Source: Bilabrum cf. latius
Lineage: Eukaryota > Bigyra: Bicosoecida > Bigyra > Bicosoecida
Direction: 5' to 3'
DNA length: 64,000 bases
Assembly (NCBI GenBank): GCA_965178125.1
Contig: OZ237739.1
Coordinates: 124,001-188,000 of the forward strand
Part shown: positions 45,701 through 56,389 of the stretch, piece by piece
Position numbering within the stretch: position 1 is the first letter of the stretch
How the letters are laid out: every line of letters starts with the position of its first letter
Position numbers and translations under genes: made by a program
The notes under the pieces: model-generated
The model's database searches: none
The model's input: only the letters and a program-made list of their open reading frames with translations
What the model was told of the DNA's origin: nothing

Positions 45701-48700
45701 GTGGCTGCCGAGCTGGCGCATGCCCTGCGGTTGCAACCGGAGCCGTCGGGTCTGGCCACGCAGGCAGAGATGCAGCAGGGGCAAAGGCAGGGGCAGAGGC
45801 AGGGAAGCGGCGAGTCGAGGCAGCAGGCGGGCGCCACCTGGACGGACATCGTGGTCGGGGTCACGAGCCAGTGGTACGCCGATACGGGCGCGGGACCAGG
45901 AGGACGAGGAGGACGGGCCTCGCCCTCGAAGAGCAAGGTCAGTCGGCCCCGCGCGCTGCAGAACGACCCGAGGCCCGCTGGCGTGCAGTCCGCCATGCGG
46001 CTGGTGCTGCAGGACGACTCGCCCGTGCCTGCGGTCATTCGCGCCGCAGTGTCGGCCCAGAGGGGCAGCAGCGGCAACAGCAGCGGCGCTTCGTCCTCCT
46101 CCGAATCCGCAGGAGGCTCTGGCGGAGCCCCCGCGGCCGTGGCCACCGGCCGCCCCACGGACCCCGTGATGCCGCAATCCGCCCCGCAGCTCGCCACTGC
46201 CTGCGCCAGGCTGATCGCGCAGGGCGTGGCGGCGGCATGCGGCACCGGCGCCTCCATCGCGCAGGTGCCCGAAGACGTGGGCCGGTGGGCGCTGTGGGCC
46301 ACCCAGTGGGCATGCGGGGCGGCTCTGTCCGGCAGGGACCGCTCGGGGGTGGCCGACCTGGCCGTGCTGGCTGCGGCCACGAGACACTGCCCGCCAGGAG
46401 TGCGTGACGCCGCGGCGGGCCGCAGCGGAACCTCCGGCGGGCGCCGCGAGGGCACAGAGGAGGACCCCTCGCTCTCGCTGATGCACTGGCGGCCCGTGGT
46501 GGGCGGGAGCGGGCGCGGGGGGTGGGCCCCCTGGCTGGACGAGGGCAAGGAGAGGGCGCCCCGGGTCCCTCTGCACGCCGCGGTGCACGGCACTGCGGTG
46601 GTGCCCACGGTGGACACGAGACGGCACGAGGCGCTGCTGCAGCAGCTGCTGCGGGGCGGCCTGCCGCTGCTGCTGTGCGGGCCCCCCGGCAGCGGCAAGA
46701 CCATGACCCTCGAGGCGGTGCTCTCGAGCATGCCAGACACGGACATCCTCGGGATCAACTTCAGCTCGGGGACGAGCGTGAGGGACGTGCTGACCGCGCT
46801 AGAGAGCCGGTGCGAGTACCGGAGCACTGCCACGGGCGTGGTGCTGCAGCCCAGGGAGGGCGGCGGGGACGAGGAGGAGACGGAGGAGGGTGGAGGCAGG
46901 GGCAGCGGCGGTGGCGCGGTGGGATCGTCCGCGTCCTCGTCCTCTTCGGACCGCAAGCTCGTGCTGTTCTGCGACGAGATCAACCTGCCGTCCCCCGACG
47001 TGTTCGGTGTGTCCTCCACCCTGCAGCTGATCCGATCTCTCTGCGAGAGGGGCGGGTTCTGGAGGCCGGGCAACCGCGGGTGGGTCCGCACCCACAACAT
47101 ATTCGTGGTGGGTGCCTGCAACCCGCCCACCGACCCGGGGAGGCATCCGCTCCCGTCTCGACTGCTGCGGCACTGCACTGTGCTGTACGTGGACGCGCCC
47201 TCGCCCGCGTCCCTCCGCCGCATCTACGGATCCTACACGCGGGCCATCCTGAGACCATACCCCGCTCTCGCAGCGGCGGCAGGAGGCAGCGACACGTCGC
47301 TCCAGACGGCCCTCCCGGCTGCCATGGTGGAAGTGTACATGCGCAACGCGGAGCGATTCAGCGCCGATTAGCAGCCGCAGTACGTGTACAGCCCAAGGGA
47401 GCTGACCAGGTGGGTGAGGGCTCTGCACGAGGGACTCACCGGGCGCGTGGGACAGGCCGCGGCCGCCGGCCTGCTGGACGGGGTCGAGGATGACGAGGAC
47501 GACGACGAGCGCGCGCCCACCGCTGCCTCCCAGGACCTGGGCTCCTTCGTGAGGCTGTGGGCGCACGAGGCTCATAGACTGTTCTGCGACAGGCTGGTGG
47601 CGGACGAGGACGCGGCGTACTCCAGGGGCGTGGTGGATGCGTCCGCGAGGGAGTGGTTCGGGGCTCGGCTGGGCCGGGGCATGGGCTACCTCGAGCAGGC
47701 GCTGCGCGGACCCGTGCTGTTCTCCTCGTGGGTCAGCCGCGGGGGCAAGTACGAGGACGCAGACCCCCTGGGGCTCATTCGGTTCTGTGAGAGGAGGCTG
47801 AGGCAGTTCCAGGAGGAGGCCGCACCCATCCGGGGCCGGCTGGTGGCCACTGACGTGTTCGTGAGTCACGCTCTCCGGATCAGCCGCGTGCTGCGCCAGA
47901 AGAGCGGGCACGTGCTCATGATCGGGCCGCCGGGCGTGGGCAAGTCGGTGCTGGCTCGCTTCGTGGCCTGGTGCGAGGGCTTTAGCGTGTTCCGGGTGAG
48001 TGGCAGCAGGCGGTTCACCATCGCTGACTTCGAGGAGAACCTTCGCGAGCTCTTCCGGCGGTCGGGTGTGTCCGGCGAGAGGATCGTGTTCCTGTTCGAC
48101 GAGTCGTCCGCGATGGAGAGCAGCTTCTTGGAGCGCATGAACAGCCTGCTGGCGTCGGGAGACGTGCCCGGGCTGTTCGAGGCGGAGGACAGGGCGGCCG
48201 TGGTGCAGGCGGGCAGGGAGGCGCAGCAGGCGCAGGCGAGGTCCGCGCGGATCGGTGGCGGCAAGGGGGGGGCCGGGGGCAAGGGCGGCTCCTCCGGCGG
48301 CGGCAGTTCGGGGACAGGAGGCGGCGGGTAGCAGGCGCAGGCCGATGACGACGCCGTGTGGCGGTGGATCGTGGGGCGGGTGAGAGAGAACCTTCACGTG
48401 GTGTTCACGATGAACCCCGGGGGAGAGGGCGGGGGCTCGCTGGCGGGCAGGGCGGCCACGTCTCCAGCTCTGTTCAACCGGTGCGTGGTGGACTGGATCG
48501 GAGGCTGGGACCGCGCCACCCTGGCCCACGTGGCCCTCGCGATGCTCGGAGACTCTGACTGGAGCATGGACGCGGCGGATGCTGGGCTGGGCGACGGGTT
48601 CGGCGGCGGGCTGCTCGGTGCCGGGGAAGACGCTGGTGAGGCAGGGACGGAAGGAGGGGAGGACGGGGAGGAGGGGGGCAGGAGCGCCTTCACACCCCCC

Positions 48701-51700
48701 GACGCGGAGGACCTGCCCCCTCCCTTCCCCAAGGGTGGTCGACCCCTGGGCCCAGATGGGGGGGGGCTAGGGGAAGGCCCCACCCTGGGGGCACTCGCAC
48801 TGGTGAGGCACGTCCACCGACGCATCGCCAGCGTGCTGGGCGGCCCCTCCACCGGGGCGGGCGCGGACATCCGCGAGGCCCTGTCGCCCACCAAGGGAGC
48901 TTCGGGTGGGCGGCAGGTGGTGGCCCCTGTGACCGCGCTGGAGGCCGTGGCTGCCGCTGTGGTGCGTGCGCACGAGGTGACGGCAGGTGCGTGCAAGTCG
49001 GGTGCTGCTCGCGCGCAGGGCAGGCAGACCCTGCTGAGCGGGGTATCTCCCCGGGATTTCCTCGAGTCTCTGCAGCACGCGCAGGCGCAGCTGGGCAGCC
49101 GAAGGTCCGATCTTGAGGACAGGTTTGTCCACCTGAGCGGCGGCCTGTCGCAGCTGGAGGGCGCCGCCGCATCGGTGGCAAAGCTGCAGCAAGAGCTGGC
49201 CCGCGCCGGGGAGGAATTGGAGAAGAAGGAGAAGGAGGCCGGGCAGAAGTTGCAGGAGATTCTGCGCGACACCAAGCAGCAGGAAGAGCAGAAGAAGCAG
49301 AGCGAAGAGCTCGACAAGCAGGTGGCCCAGAAGCGGGAGGAAGTCAGGGTCAAGCAGGACACGGTGGGCACCCAGTTGGGCGAGGTGGAGCCCGAGCTGG
49401 CACGCGCCCAAGAGGCCGTGTCGGCGCTGGACAGCAAGGCGCTCGCCTCGATCCGGAACATGGCCAAGCCGCCCTTCCCAGTACGGAGGACCACCGAGGC
49501 GGTGCTGCTGCTGGCCGGGCCCTCCCTGGGTCTGGATGCCTCGGTTATGGAGGCAGCCATCCGAGCCGCCAAGAAGATCCGCAAGGAGGCCGAGAAGGCT
49601 GGTGGCGGGGCCGCCGCGGGTGCGGGTGCAGGTGCGAGGGGCGGCAAGGCCTCGGCGGGCACACCGCTGTTCGACTGGTCCGAGGTGCGGAAGATCATGC
49701 GCAACAAGGACTTCATCAAGTCCGTGGTGCGTCTCAAGAGCGACGACCTGCCTCCTCCCGTGCGGGAGGCAGCCGAGGCGCTGCTCATGGACCCCGAGTT
49801 CAACCTGGAGAGAGTCAAGGTCGCGGCCGAGGCGTGCGGGCCCATGTTCACCTGGTTCAGCAGCCAGATCAAGTACGCCAGCATCCTGCAGAGCGTGGGT
49901 CCGCTGCGAGCGGAGGCGGCCCGGCTCAACGAAGAGACGGTCGCGCTGGAGAACAAGCAGGGAGAGATCGGGGAGCAGCTGGCCCAGCTGGACGCGAGTC
50001 TCGAGGGTCTCCAGCGGGAGTACAGGGACCTCGTGGCGGAGACGGAGCGCATCCGAGCGGAGAGGGCAGCAACCGAGAAGCGGCTCGGCAGGAGCCAGTC
50101 ACTCATCGACGGGCTGGCGGGGGAGAGGCACAGGTGGTCAGCAACCCTCAAGGGGCTGGCTCGGGACACGGCGGCCATCCCGGGGGCAGTGTGCATGGCA
50201 GGTGCGTTCCTGGCGTACGCGGGGAGGTTCGACGCCGCGCAACGAGCGCTTGTCACATCCCGCTGGGCCGACGTGCTGCGCTGCCTGGGCTTCCCGGCGG
50301 TGGGCGCGGCGTCCTCGGACGTGGGTGGTTCCATGGTCCCCGTCAAGGCGCGGGACGTCTGGAGGCAGGACGGGCTTGCGACGGACCCGCTCTCGGTGGA
50401 AAACGCACTCCTCGTGGCGCAGGCGGTACGGGCGCCGCTGCTGCTGGACCCCACCGGTGACGCCCACGGCTGGCTGCTCCGTGCCCTGGCCAGGCGCATC
50501 CCTGCCCCTGCTGTCCGAGACGGGGGCATGGGCGGCGGCAGCGGCCAGGATGGGACGACTGGCGGCGGGTCGTCGTCCTCGGGGCAGCAGTAGGCAGGCT
50601 CGAGGCGAGTTGCGACCGGCGGTGCTCTGAACCTCGAGGCCCTCGCCGCCCTGACCTCTGGAGGTGCTGGGGAGGACCAGGATGGCGGCAGCGGCAGCGG
50701 CGGTGGTGGCGGTGGCGGAGCGGGGGTGGGCTTGGGTCTGTCCTCGCTGTCTTCGTCTTCCTCGTCGACCAGCGTGCAGGTGATGTCCCAGGACCAGGGG
50801 AACTTCGTGAAGGTGCTGGAGACCTGCCTGCGCTTCGGCAACGCCGCCGTTCTGACCGGGGTCCGGCTGGGCGGGCACGGCGGCATGGCGGTGGATCCCG
50901 TGCTGAACCCAGTGCTAAACAGGGAGGTATCCTCGCAGGGAGGCAGGCAGACGATCGCGGTGGGCAACCGCATCGTTGATTTCGCGGAGAGTTTCCGGCT
51001 GTACCTTTGCTCTGTGGACGAGGACCACCCCGTGCCTGCGGACGTGGCGAGCCGCTGCAACGTGGTTTCATTCTCCCTCTCTCCCGCCTCGCTGGTGTCT
51101 CGGCTTCAGCAGGAGGTTGTCTCCTCGGAGCGGCCGGAGCTTTCCACCACAATGCAAAGCGCCATCGAGAGCGTCACCAGGTCGGAAGCAAGGCTGCGGT
51201 GGCTGGAGGAGCAGCTGCTCACGAGACTCTCAGAGTCTGGCGGCAGGGGCGCGGGCAGGCACAGCCGCGGGAGCTCTCTGGGCGGCGGGGGGGACGGCGC
51301 CTCCACGCTCCTGGACAACGACGAGCTGGTGCAGCAGCTGACTGGGCTCAAGTCGCAGGTGCAGCAGCTGGAGCAGGAGGCCCAGGGCGCCAAGCAGCAG
51401 CTCAAGGAGGCGCAGGAGGCCGCCGATTCCTACCGCCCGGTCGCAGCCACGAGCGCTAGGTGCGTGCAGGCGCTGCGGGCAGGGGAGTGCCTGGACCCTT
51501 GCTACCGCTACTCGATCCGTGACCTGATCCACCAGCTGAGGGTGGTGCTGAACTGGTCCCGCCCTGAGGCGAGCGATGCAGCCGCCCATGGCGAGGAAGG
51601 CAAAGGTAATGGCGAAGGTGAGGAGCAGGAGGGCGCGGGAGGGGACGCCAGAATGCGCAGCCTCCTGCTGTCCTCTCGCATCGTGGCGCACTTCGGACGA

Positions 51701-54700
51701 ACGTTCCTGCAGGGTTCGCTGGAGAGGCACCGGCAGGCCCTGCAGCTGCGGCTGGTGCAGGCCTGGGGCGCGGCTCGGGGGGCCGCCGCGGGGAGCAGCG
51801 ACTCTGTCGGTGCCGTGCCCTCTGCCCCCGAGGCGCTGCGCGCCGAGGCAGACGCGGCCGGAGTGGCGCTACCGGGTGACTAGGGGTCTATCGAGGCGCT
51901 GGCTAGGGCGGTGGGTACTGCCACGAGGGAGTGGGGTCTGCTGGCGGGCGACTCTGCGGTGGGTGGGGAACACGGGGCGGCTCCTGTGCTGCCATCCGAG
52001 GAGGTGCTGGCTCGCGCGCGGGACGCGGCCCCCGTGGCACTGCGCGGTGCTGCGGGCGCGCCGACTCCCGAGGTCTCCCGTCTGGCAGAGCTGATCGCCG
52101 TGGGTGGTCCCGCGTGGGAAGGCCTGGAGGCCTCCCTGAAGAACCCTACCAGCAAAGAGGCCTGGGCGGGCGTGGCGGATGGCACCCGGCTGGCATCCAG
52201 CGTGGTGCTGCCCGAGTCCTTCGACCCCCTGGCCGGCCTGCCCGGGCCCATGCGTGGGCTGCCCAGCGCGCGCGTGCTCTCTGCACTCAGGACGGCGCTG
52301 GCTGTGAGGGCGCTTGCCCCTCGCATGCTGCCCATGGCACTCGATGCTCTGATCGCCGCTGCGGGAGACGTCGTGGGGAGAGCAGTCCATGAAGGGAGCG
52401 AGGAGGGCGAGGCCGGGCCCAAGTCCGTGTTCGAGGTGGACCCGAGGGCGGGAGGTGCCTCCGCCCTCTCTTTGCTCGGCAATGACGACGACCTGGCGTA
52501 CAGCGTGCTGGGAGAGGGCGCCATGCCCTCCCAGGGAACACCGGTGCTCCTCATGGGAGCACCGGGGGCCGACCCAGGTGCCGCCGTGGAGTCTCTGCAC
52601 GCTGCCTGGGAGACCAGCGGGGGCGCACAAGGTGCCGGGCTGGTGTCCGTTGCCCTGGGCTCCAGGCAGGCGCAGCAGCAGGCGCAGAGGGCGGTGAGGG
52701 GGGCGCGGCGCCGCGGCGGGTGGGTGCTCGTGCGGAACTGCCACCTGGCCCCGCAGATCGCCGAGACGCTGGCCAGTCTGGCAGAGGGAGACAGCGGGGT
52801 GTCCGGGTCCGGGGGCGGGGGCCGGGGCGGGGGAGGCGGCGCAGGACGTGCCAGGCAGTCGGCCCACGGTTCCTTCAGGCTATGGCTGGCAGCCGAGATG
52901 GCCAACGGGACGGGGACGGCTGGTGACGGCAGCGGTGTCATGCCGGCCCAGCTGGTGCGCAGGTGCAGGGTGGTGACATTCGAGCCCGCCACGGGGCTGC
53001 GCGCCTCGCTAATCCGGACGCTCAGGGTCGCGGAGAGTGCACTGCACGGTGGTGCGGCCGACGGGGATGCCGCGTCGGGGAGTGATGCAGTCGCTTCGGC
53101 GGGCGGCGGCGCTGCCCCCGAGCTGCGGCCCGCCGAGACCCACCGTCTCGTGTTCTCCGTGGCACTGGCGCACGCAGTGTGGACGGAGCGAGCCGCGATG
53201 GCCCCGCGTGGTTTCAGCCAGCCGTACCCTTTCAACGCAGCGGACCTGCAGTCGAGCGTGAGGCTGGTCAAAGAACTGGCGCAGGACACGGCGAGGCGGG
53301 AGGACGGCAGCCTGGCCCAGCACGTTGTTCCCCAGAACCTGCCCTGGGAGGCCTCCAGCGCTGTGCTGGAGCTGGCCGTGCACGGGGCGCGGCTGACCTC
53401 GTCGCACGACGGGCAGGCTCTGCGCGCACTTGCCCGAGGGCTGCTAACGGCGGGGACGTTCGAGGCGGGGCAGCCCCTGCTTCGAGCCGCCTTCGGGGCA
53501 GATGACTCGGGCGAAGCGGCGGGAGCGGAAGGCAGCGGTGGTGGCGATGACGAGTCCGGGGCCGTGGTGCTCCGGTCTCCCCCGGACGACGTGTCCACGT
53601 GGGACAAGTACGTGGATTGGGCGCGGCAGGCCGTCCCTGCGAGCGTGTCGCCGGAGTGGCTGGGCATCCCGGCGGAGGCTGCATCTCGCGTGCAGCAGGG
53701 GCGCGGGGAAGAGACGCTGGACGCGTGGGCGAGGATCCGCGCGGGCGCCGTGGCAGGGGCGGGGAGCGGGCCTGCCAAGGAGAGCTCCTCGGAAGCCAGC
53801 GGGGGGGACGGTGGCGAATTAGAGAAACAATCGGACGCCGCGGGTGCAGAAACCACCGCACGCGCTGCGTTCGGCGCGCTTGTTGGCGGTTGGCTGTCCG
53901 ACTTCCGCGGGGTGCTGCAAGGGGCCAAGGAGGCCAGTGACCGGCTGCAGGCGGTGAGCGAGGCTGCGGCTTCTGCCCTCACCACGGCATCTGGCGATGG
54001 TGAGGAGGGCAGTGGTGACGGTGCTGATGACGATGCTGACGGCAGGGCCGGAAGGGCCGGCGCCACGCAGCCGCTGCTGCAGTGGGTGTTCAGGGAACTA
54101 GATGCCGTGCGAGCGGCCGCTGGAGTCGTGGCAGCTGATCTGGCCGCCGTGGTGGAATCGAGCGCGGAAGATGAGGGCGTGGGGGTGGCTGGAGGGAAGG
54201 GTGGAGGCGACGGCAGGAGCAAAGGCAAGGCGTCTGCTGCTGCATCGGACGGACGGTCGCCACAGCAGCTGCTGGACGGTCTCAGAGGCGCGGACGGGGC
54301 CCCTGCTTCAGTCCCGGCAACCTGGGAGGACGCAGTGGCGGGCTGGCCGCTGCTTGCGCCCGGCAAGCCCGCTGACTGGGTGCAGGCCGTCCGGGTGCAT
54401 GCCACGGGATGCATCGAGGTACTCAGGTCGGTGACCGCGGCGTGCTCCGCGTGCGTTGGGGAGCAAGGCAGCAAGGGCAAGAAGAAGCGAGGGGCCAAGG
54501 GCAATGCAGCTGGTGCTGGTGCTGGTGCTGGTGCTGGTGCTGGTGCTGGTGCTGGTGCTCTGGTCCTGGGTGAGCTGGCTGTGGGTGCGGTGACCGCGCC
54601 TGCTGCGCTGCTGGCCGCCTGCCGGCAGGCTGCTGCCGGCATCACGGGCGCGCCGGTGAGCGGCCTCAGGCTCCAGTGCCGGGTGCTTAGTGGCGAGGGC

Positions 54701-55060
54701 GAGGGGGAGGGAGAGGGAGAGGCTAGTTCCGAGGGGGGCGGGTCTGGGGGGAGCAGCGCCCCCGCTTCCATGGTGGTGCCTGTGCTTGTGGCAGAGGGGT
54801 GTGCATGGGAGGGCGGAAGCCTGAGGCCGAGTGCTTCCCTGCGGAATGCGGTGAGGGGCGTGCACCTATGGTGGGAGGAGGCCTAGGGGGAGGGGGCCTA
54901 GGGGGAGGGGGGGAGCTAGTCGCAGGTGCTCACTGTGCCCATGTACGCGAACGCGACGAGGAAGGAGCCCGTGGCTGAGGTGACCCTGCCTGTAAGCGGG
55001 GATCTGGGGTAGGATGCGTGGGCGGCACGGCTGGTTGCGCTGCTGGCTTGGAGCCACTGA
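34955..55060 (+). CDS. DYNC2H1: Cytoplasmic dynein 2 (IFT dynein) heavy chain
   Basis: The retrograde motor of intraflagellar transport. Two exons: 34955-34962 (ATGGAAAG), a 117-bp intron 34963-35079, then 35080-55060. The protein is about 6,662 residues against about 4,300 usually; the excess is Ala/Gly/Glu-rich inserts. There are 18 in-frame TAGs (35372, 35492, 36899, 38849, 38867, 40139, 40166, 43037, 44357, 45323, 47369, 48329, 50591, 51881, 54884, 54899, 54917, 55010) and no TAA or TGA. AAA1 has [15 protein letters not shown] (~2930) and CFDEFNRL, typical of the IFT class; AAA2 GSPGSGKST and [18 protein letters not shown]3 GPPGSGKT and [14 protein letters not shown]4 GPPGVGKSV and [10 protein letters not shown]. 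The coiled-coil stalk and microtubule-binding region span ~4670-5020 ([13 protein letters not shown] after it), then AAA5, AAA6 and the family C-terminus ([12 protein letters not shown] to VALLAWSH). The N-terminal tail is the most diverged part. Confidence 0.93.
39650..39718 (+). repeat. GCAGGA-type hexanucleotide repeat inside dynein
   Basis: About eleven copies of (GGAGCA/GGGGCA) encode a Gly-Ala run in the dynein tail. Interruptions GGAGCA versus GGGGCA show slippage growth with point change. It sits in a region absent from normal dynein tails. Confidence 0.85.
54509..54559 (+). repeat. GCTGGT hexanucleotide repeat inside dynein
   Basis: About eight near-perfect copies of GCTGGT encode an Ala-Gly run in the C-terminal domain, followed by [10 protein letters not shown]. 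It is a second, independent repeat (different codons from the 39650 array) encoding a similar peptide. Confidence 0.85.
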
Positions 55061-55324
55061 GAGAAGCAGCGGTTTTATCCCCCTTGATCCGGATGCAGAC
55101 TGCATGGATTTATATGACTAGGATAGGATCGAAGCATTGGCACCCTCAGTTGAATATTATGTACGTACGGCGCCCAACGGGCTCGGCAACAGGGCCAGTC
55201 CTGCAAAGAGAACGACACGTATCCAAATGGGAACTCGCTGTTCTATGCAATACAACCACATACGACAGCCAAAGCCGCCCCAGCTGAAGGCTCTTGCTTC
55301 CACCCAACCAACCTGCTGGCACAA

Positions 55325-56162
55325 TCAGTGCCCCAGATGTCCCCGGCCAGTGCGAGTCCGCACGCGCGAGTTGCGGAGCTGGATGGCCTTGTGTGTCTGG
55401 TGGCCCCTGCCGCGGGTGGACTCGTACCGCTGCATGTAGATGGGGAGCGGTCGCACACCCATGTCCTTCACCGCGGAGCGGTACTGGTCGTAACGGTTCC
55501 TGATCATGTACCGGAGCATCTTCCTGCGCTGGGCGAGCAGGCCCTGCATGTGGTGCTTGGCCGACTTGTCATGGGGGTGCGCTCGCAAGTGTCGCTATCT
55601 GGCCTCAATCCGTTCGTTAAACATCGCTACTGCGGTACAGAATTTAAGTAAGAAAATAATTATTCGATGAGGCATTTTGCACGGAGCCCAGTGCTCGCGC
55701 GACGGGGCGGTGAGGTCACCAGGCGATAACAACAACACAGTGTTCCAGCTCACTCTATACTCGAGAAGAGCCCGTATCGTACGGGCTATTTCGGTATCTT
55801 CGGTGCAACTAGTATCTTCGGAACTATCTCAATTCTGGGATAGAGGCTGTCCGTGTGGACAATGCCCTCAGCACTTTGTCACTGCGGCCTTCCAGCTACT
55901 CTGGGAGCGTCAGAAAACGAAATCCATGGTCTGCCATCGAGGGCAGCTGCTCCGATTCATCCACATGTAGGTCCTTCGATCGATACGCGGTCTCATCCTC
56001 CGTAGGGAATCTCTGCACGGGGACTTGCACCTTGTCCTTGTACTGCAAGAACTCGTTCTCCTTTGCCACCGCTGCCACAGCTGACGAATGGAGCTTCATG
56101 GCGGATCCTAGCGATGAAACAATGGTCTTTGATCTTCTTGCAAGCCCAAACGCGCGCATCAT
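55325..56162 (-). CDS. Ribosomal protein uS15, mitochondrial-type
   Basis: Two exons, 55754-56162 and 55325-55629, with a 124-bp GT-AG intron (donor A/GTGAGC, acceptor CCGCAG/TA); 237 residues, TGA stop. Five in-frame TAGs: four in exon 1 (the last at 55755) and one in exon 2. The N-terminus MMRAFGLARRSKTIVSS is a basic, hydroxylated mitochondrial-type presequence. The uS15 core is clear: YDTGSSRV(TAG)IAMFNERI spans the splice junction and matches the family's DTGSxEVQxAxLTxRI; then HPHDKSAKHHMQGLL, AQRRKMLRYM and YRSAVKDMGVRPLP. The TAG falls on the conserved Gln of the VQ motif. The C-terminal extension (YESTRGRGHQTHKAI) is basic and specific to this protein. It binds the central domain of the small-subunit rRNA. 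Mitochondrial rather than plastid targeting is an inference. Confidence 0.85.
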
Positions 56163-56389
56163 GCTCTCTGAAGAGCACTGCGGGGCTACTTAATGAGACG
56201 TAAAATTTTGTGGTTTATTGTGGCGTATTGTTTACGATTTTCGATTAGGTTGCGACCAGGCAGTTGCAGTCCGTTCCAAATTATTTGCGACTCCCATTCA
56301 GCGAGATGGTGGTCTCCTTTGCAAGCTCTTGCCGCGCCTCTAAATTGAAGTGACTGTTATACAGGTTCTGACTCTAATAAATCATCCAA
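56163..56389. promoter_or_regulatory. Divergent promoter between uS15m and IQ-motif genes
   Basis: 227 bp between two divergent start codons, AT-rich for this genome (for example AAAATTTTGTGGTTTATTG near 56202). Bidirectional promoter inferred from layout. Confidence 0.4.

Noticed and set aside
48394-51060. 888-codon minus-strand ORF opposite dynein AAA4-AAA5
   Set aside because: Same shadow effect; composition is Ser/Pro/Ala-rich with no motif, while the plus strand encodes the stalk and AAA domains.
51880-54771. 963-codon minus-strand ORF opposite the dynein C-terminus
   Set aside because: Antisense shadow; the plus-strand frame is continuous with the motor and ends in the family C-terminus.
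35372-55012. Dynein as a decayed pseudogene with premature stops
   Set aside because: All 18 interruptions are TAG, none is TAA or TGA, there are no frameshifts over about 20 kb, and every AAA motif is intact. A decaying gene would not show that bias.
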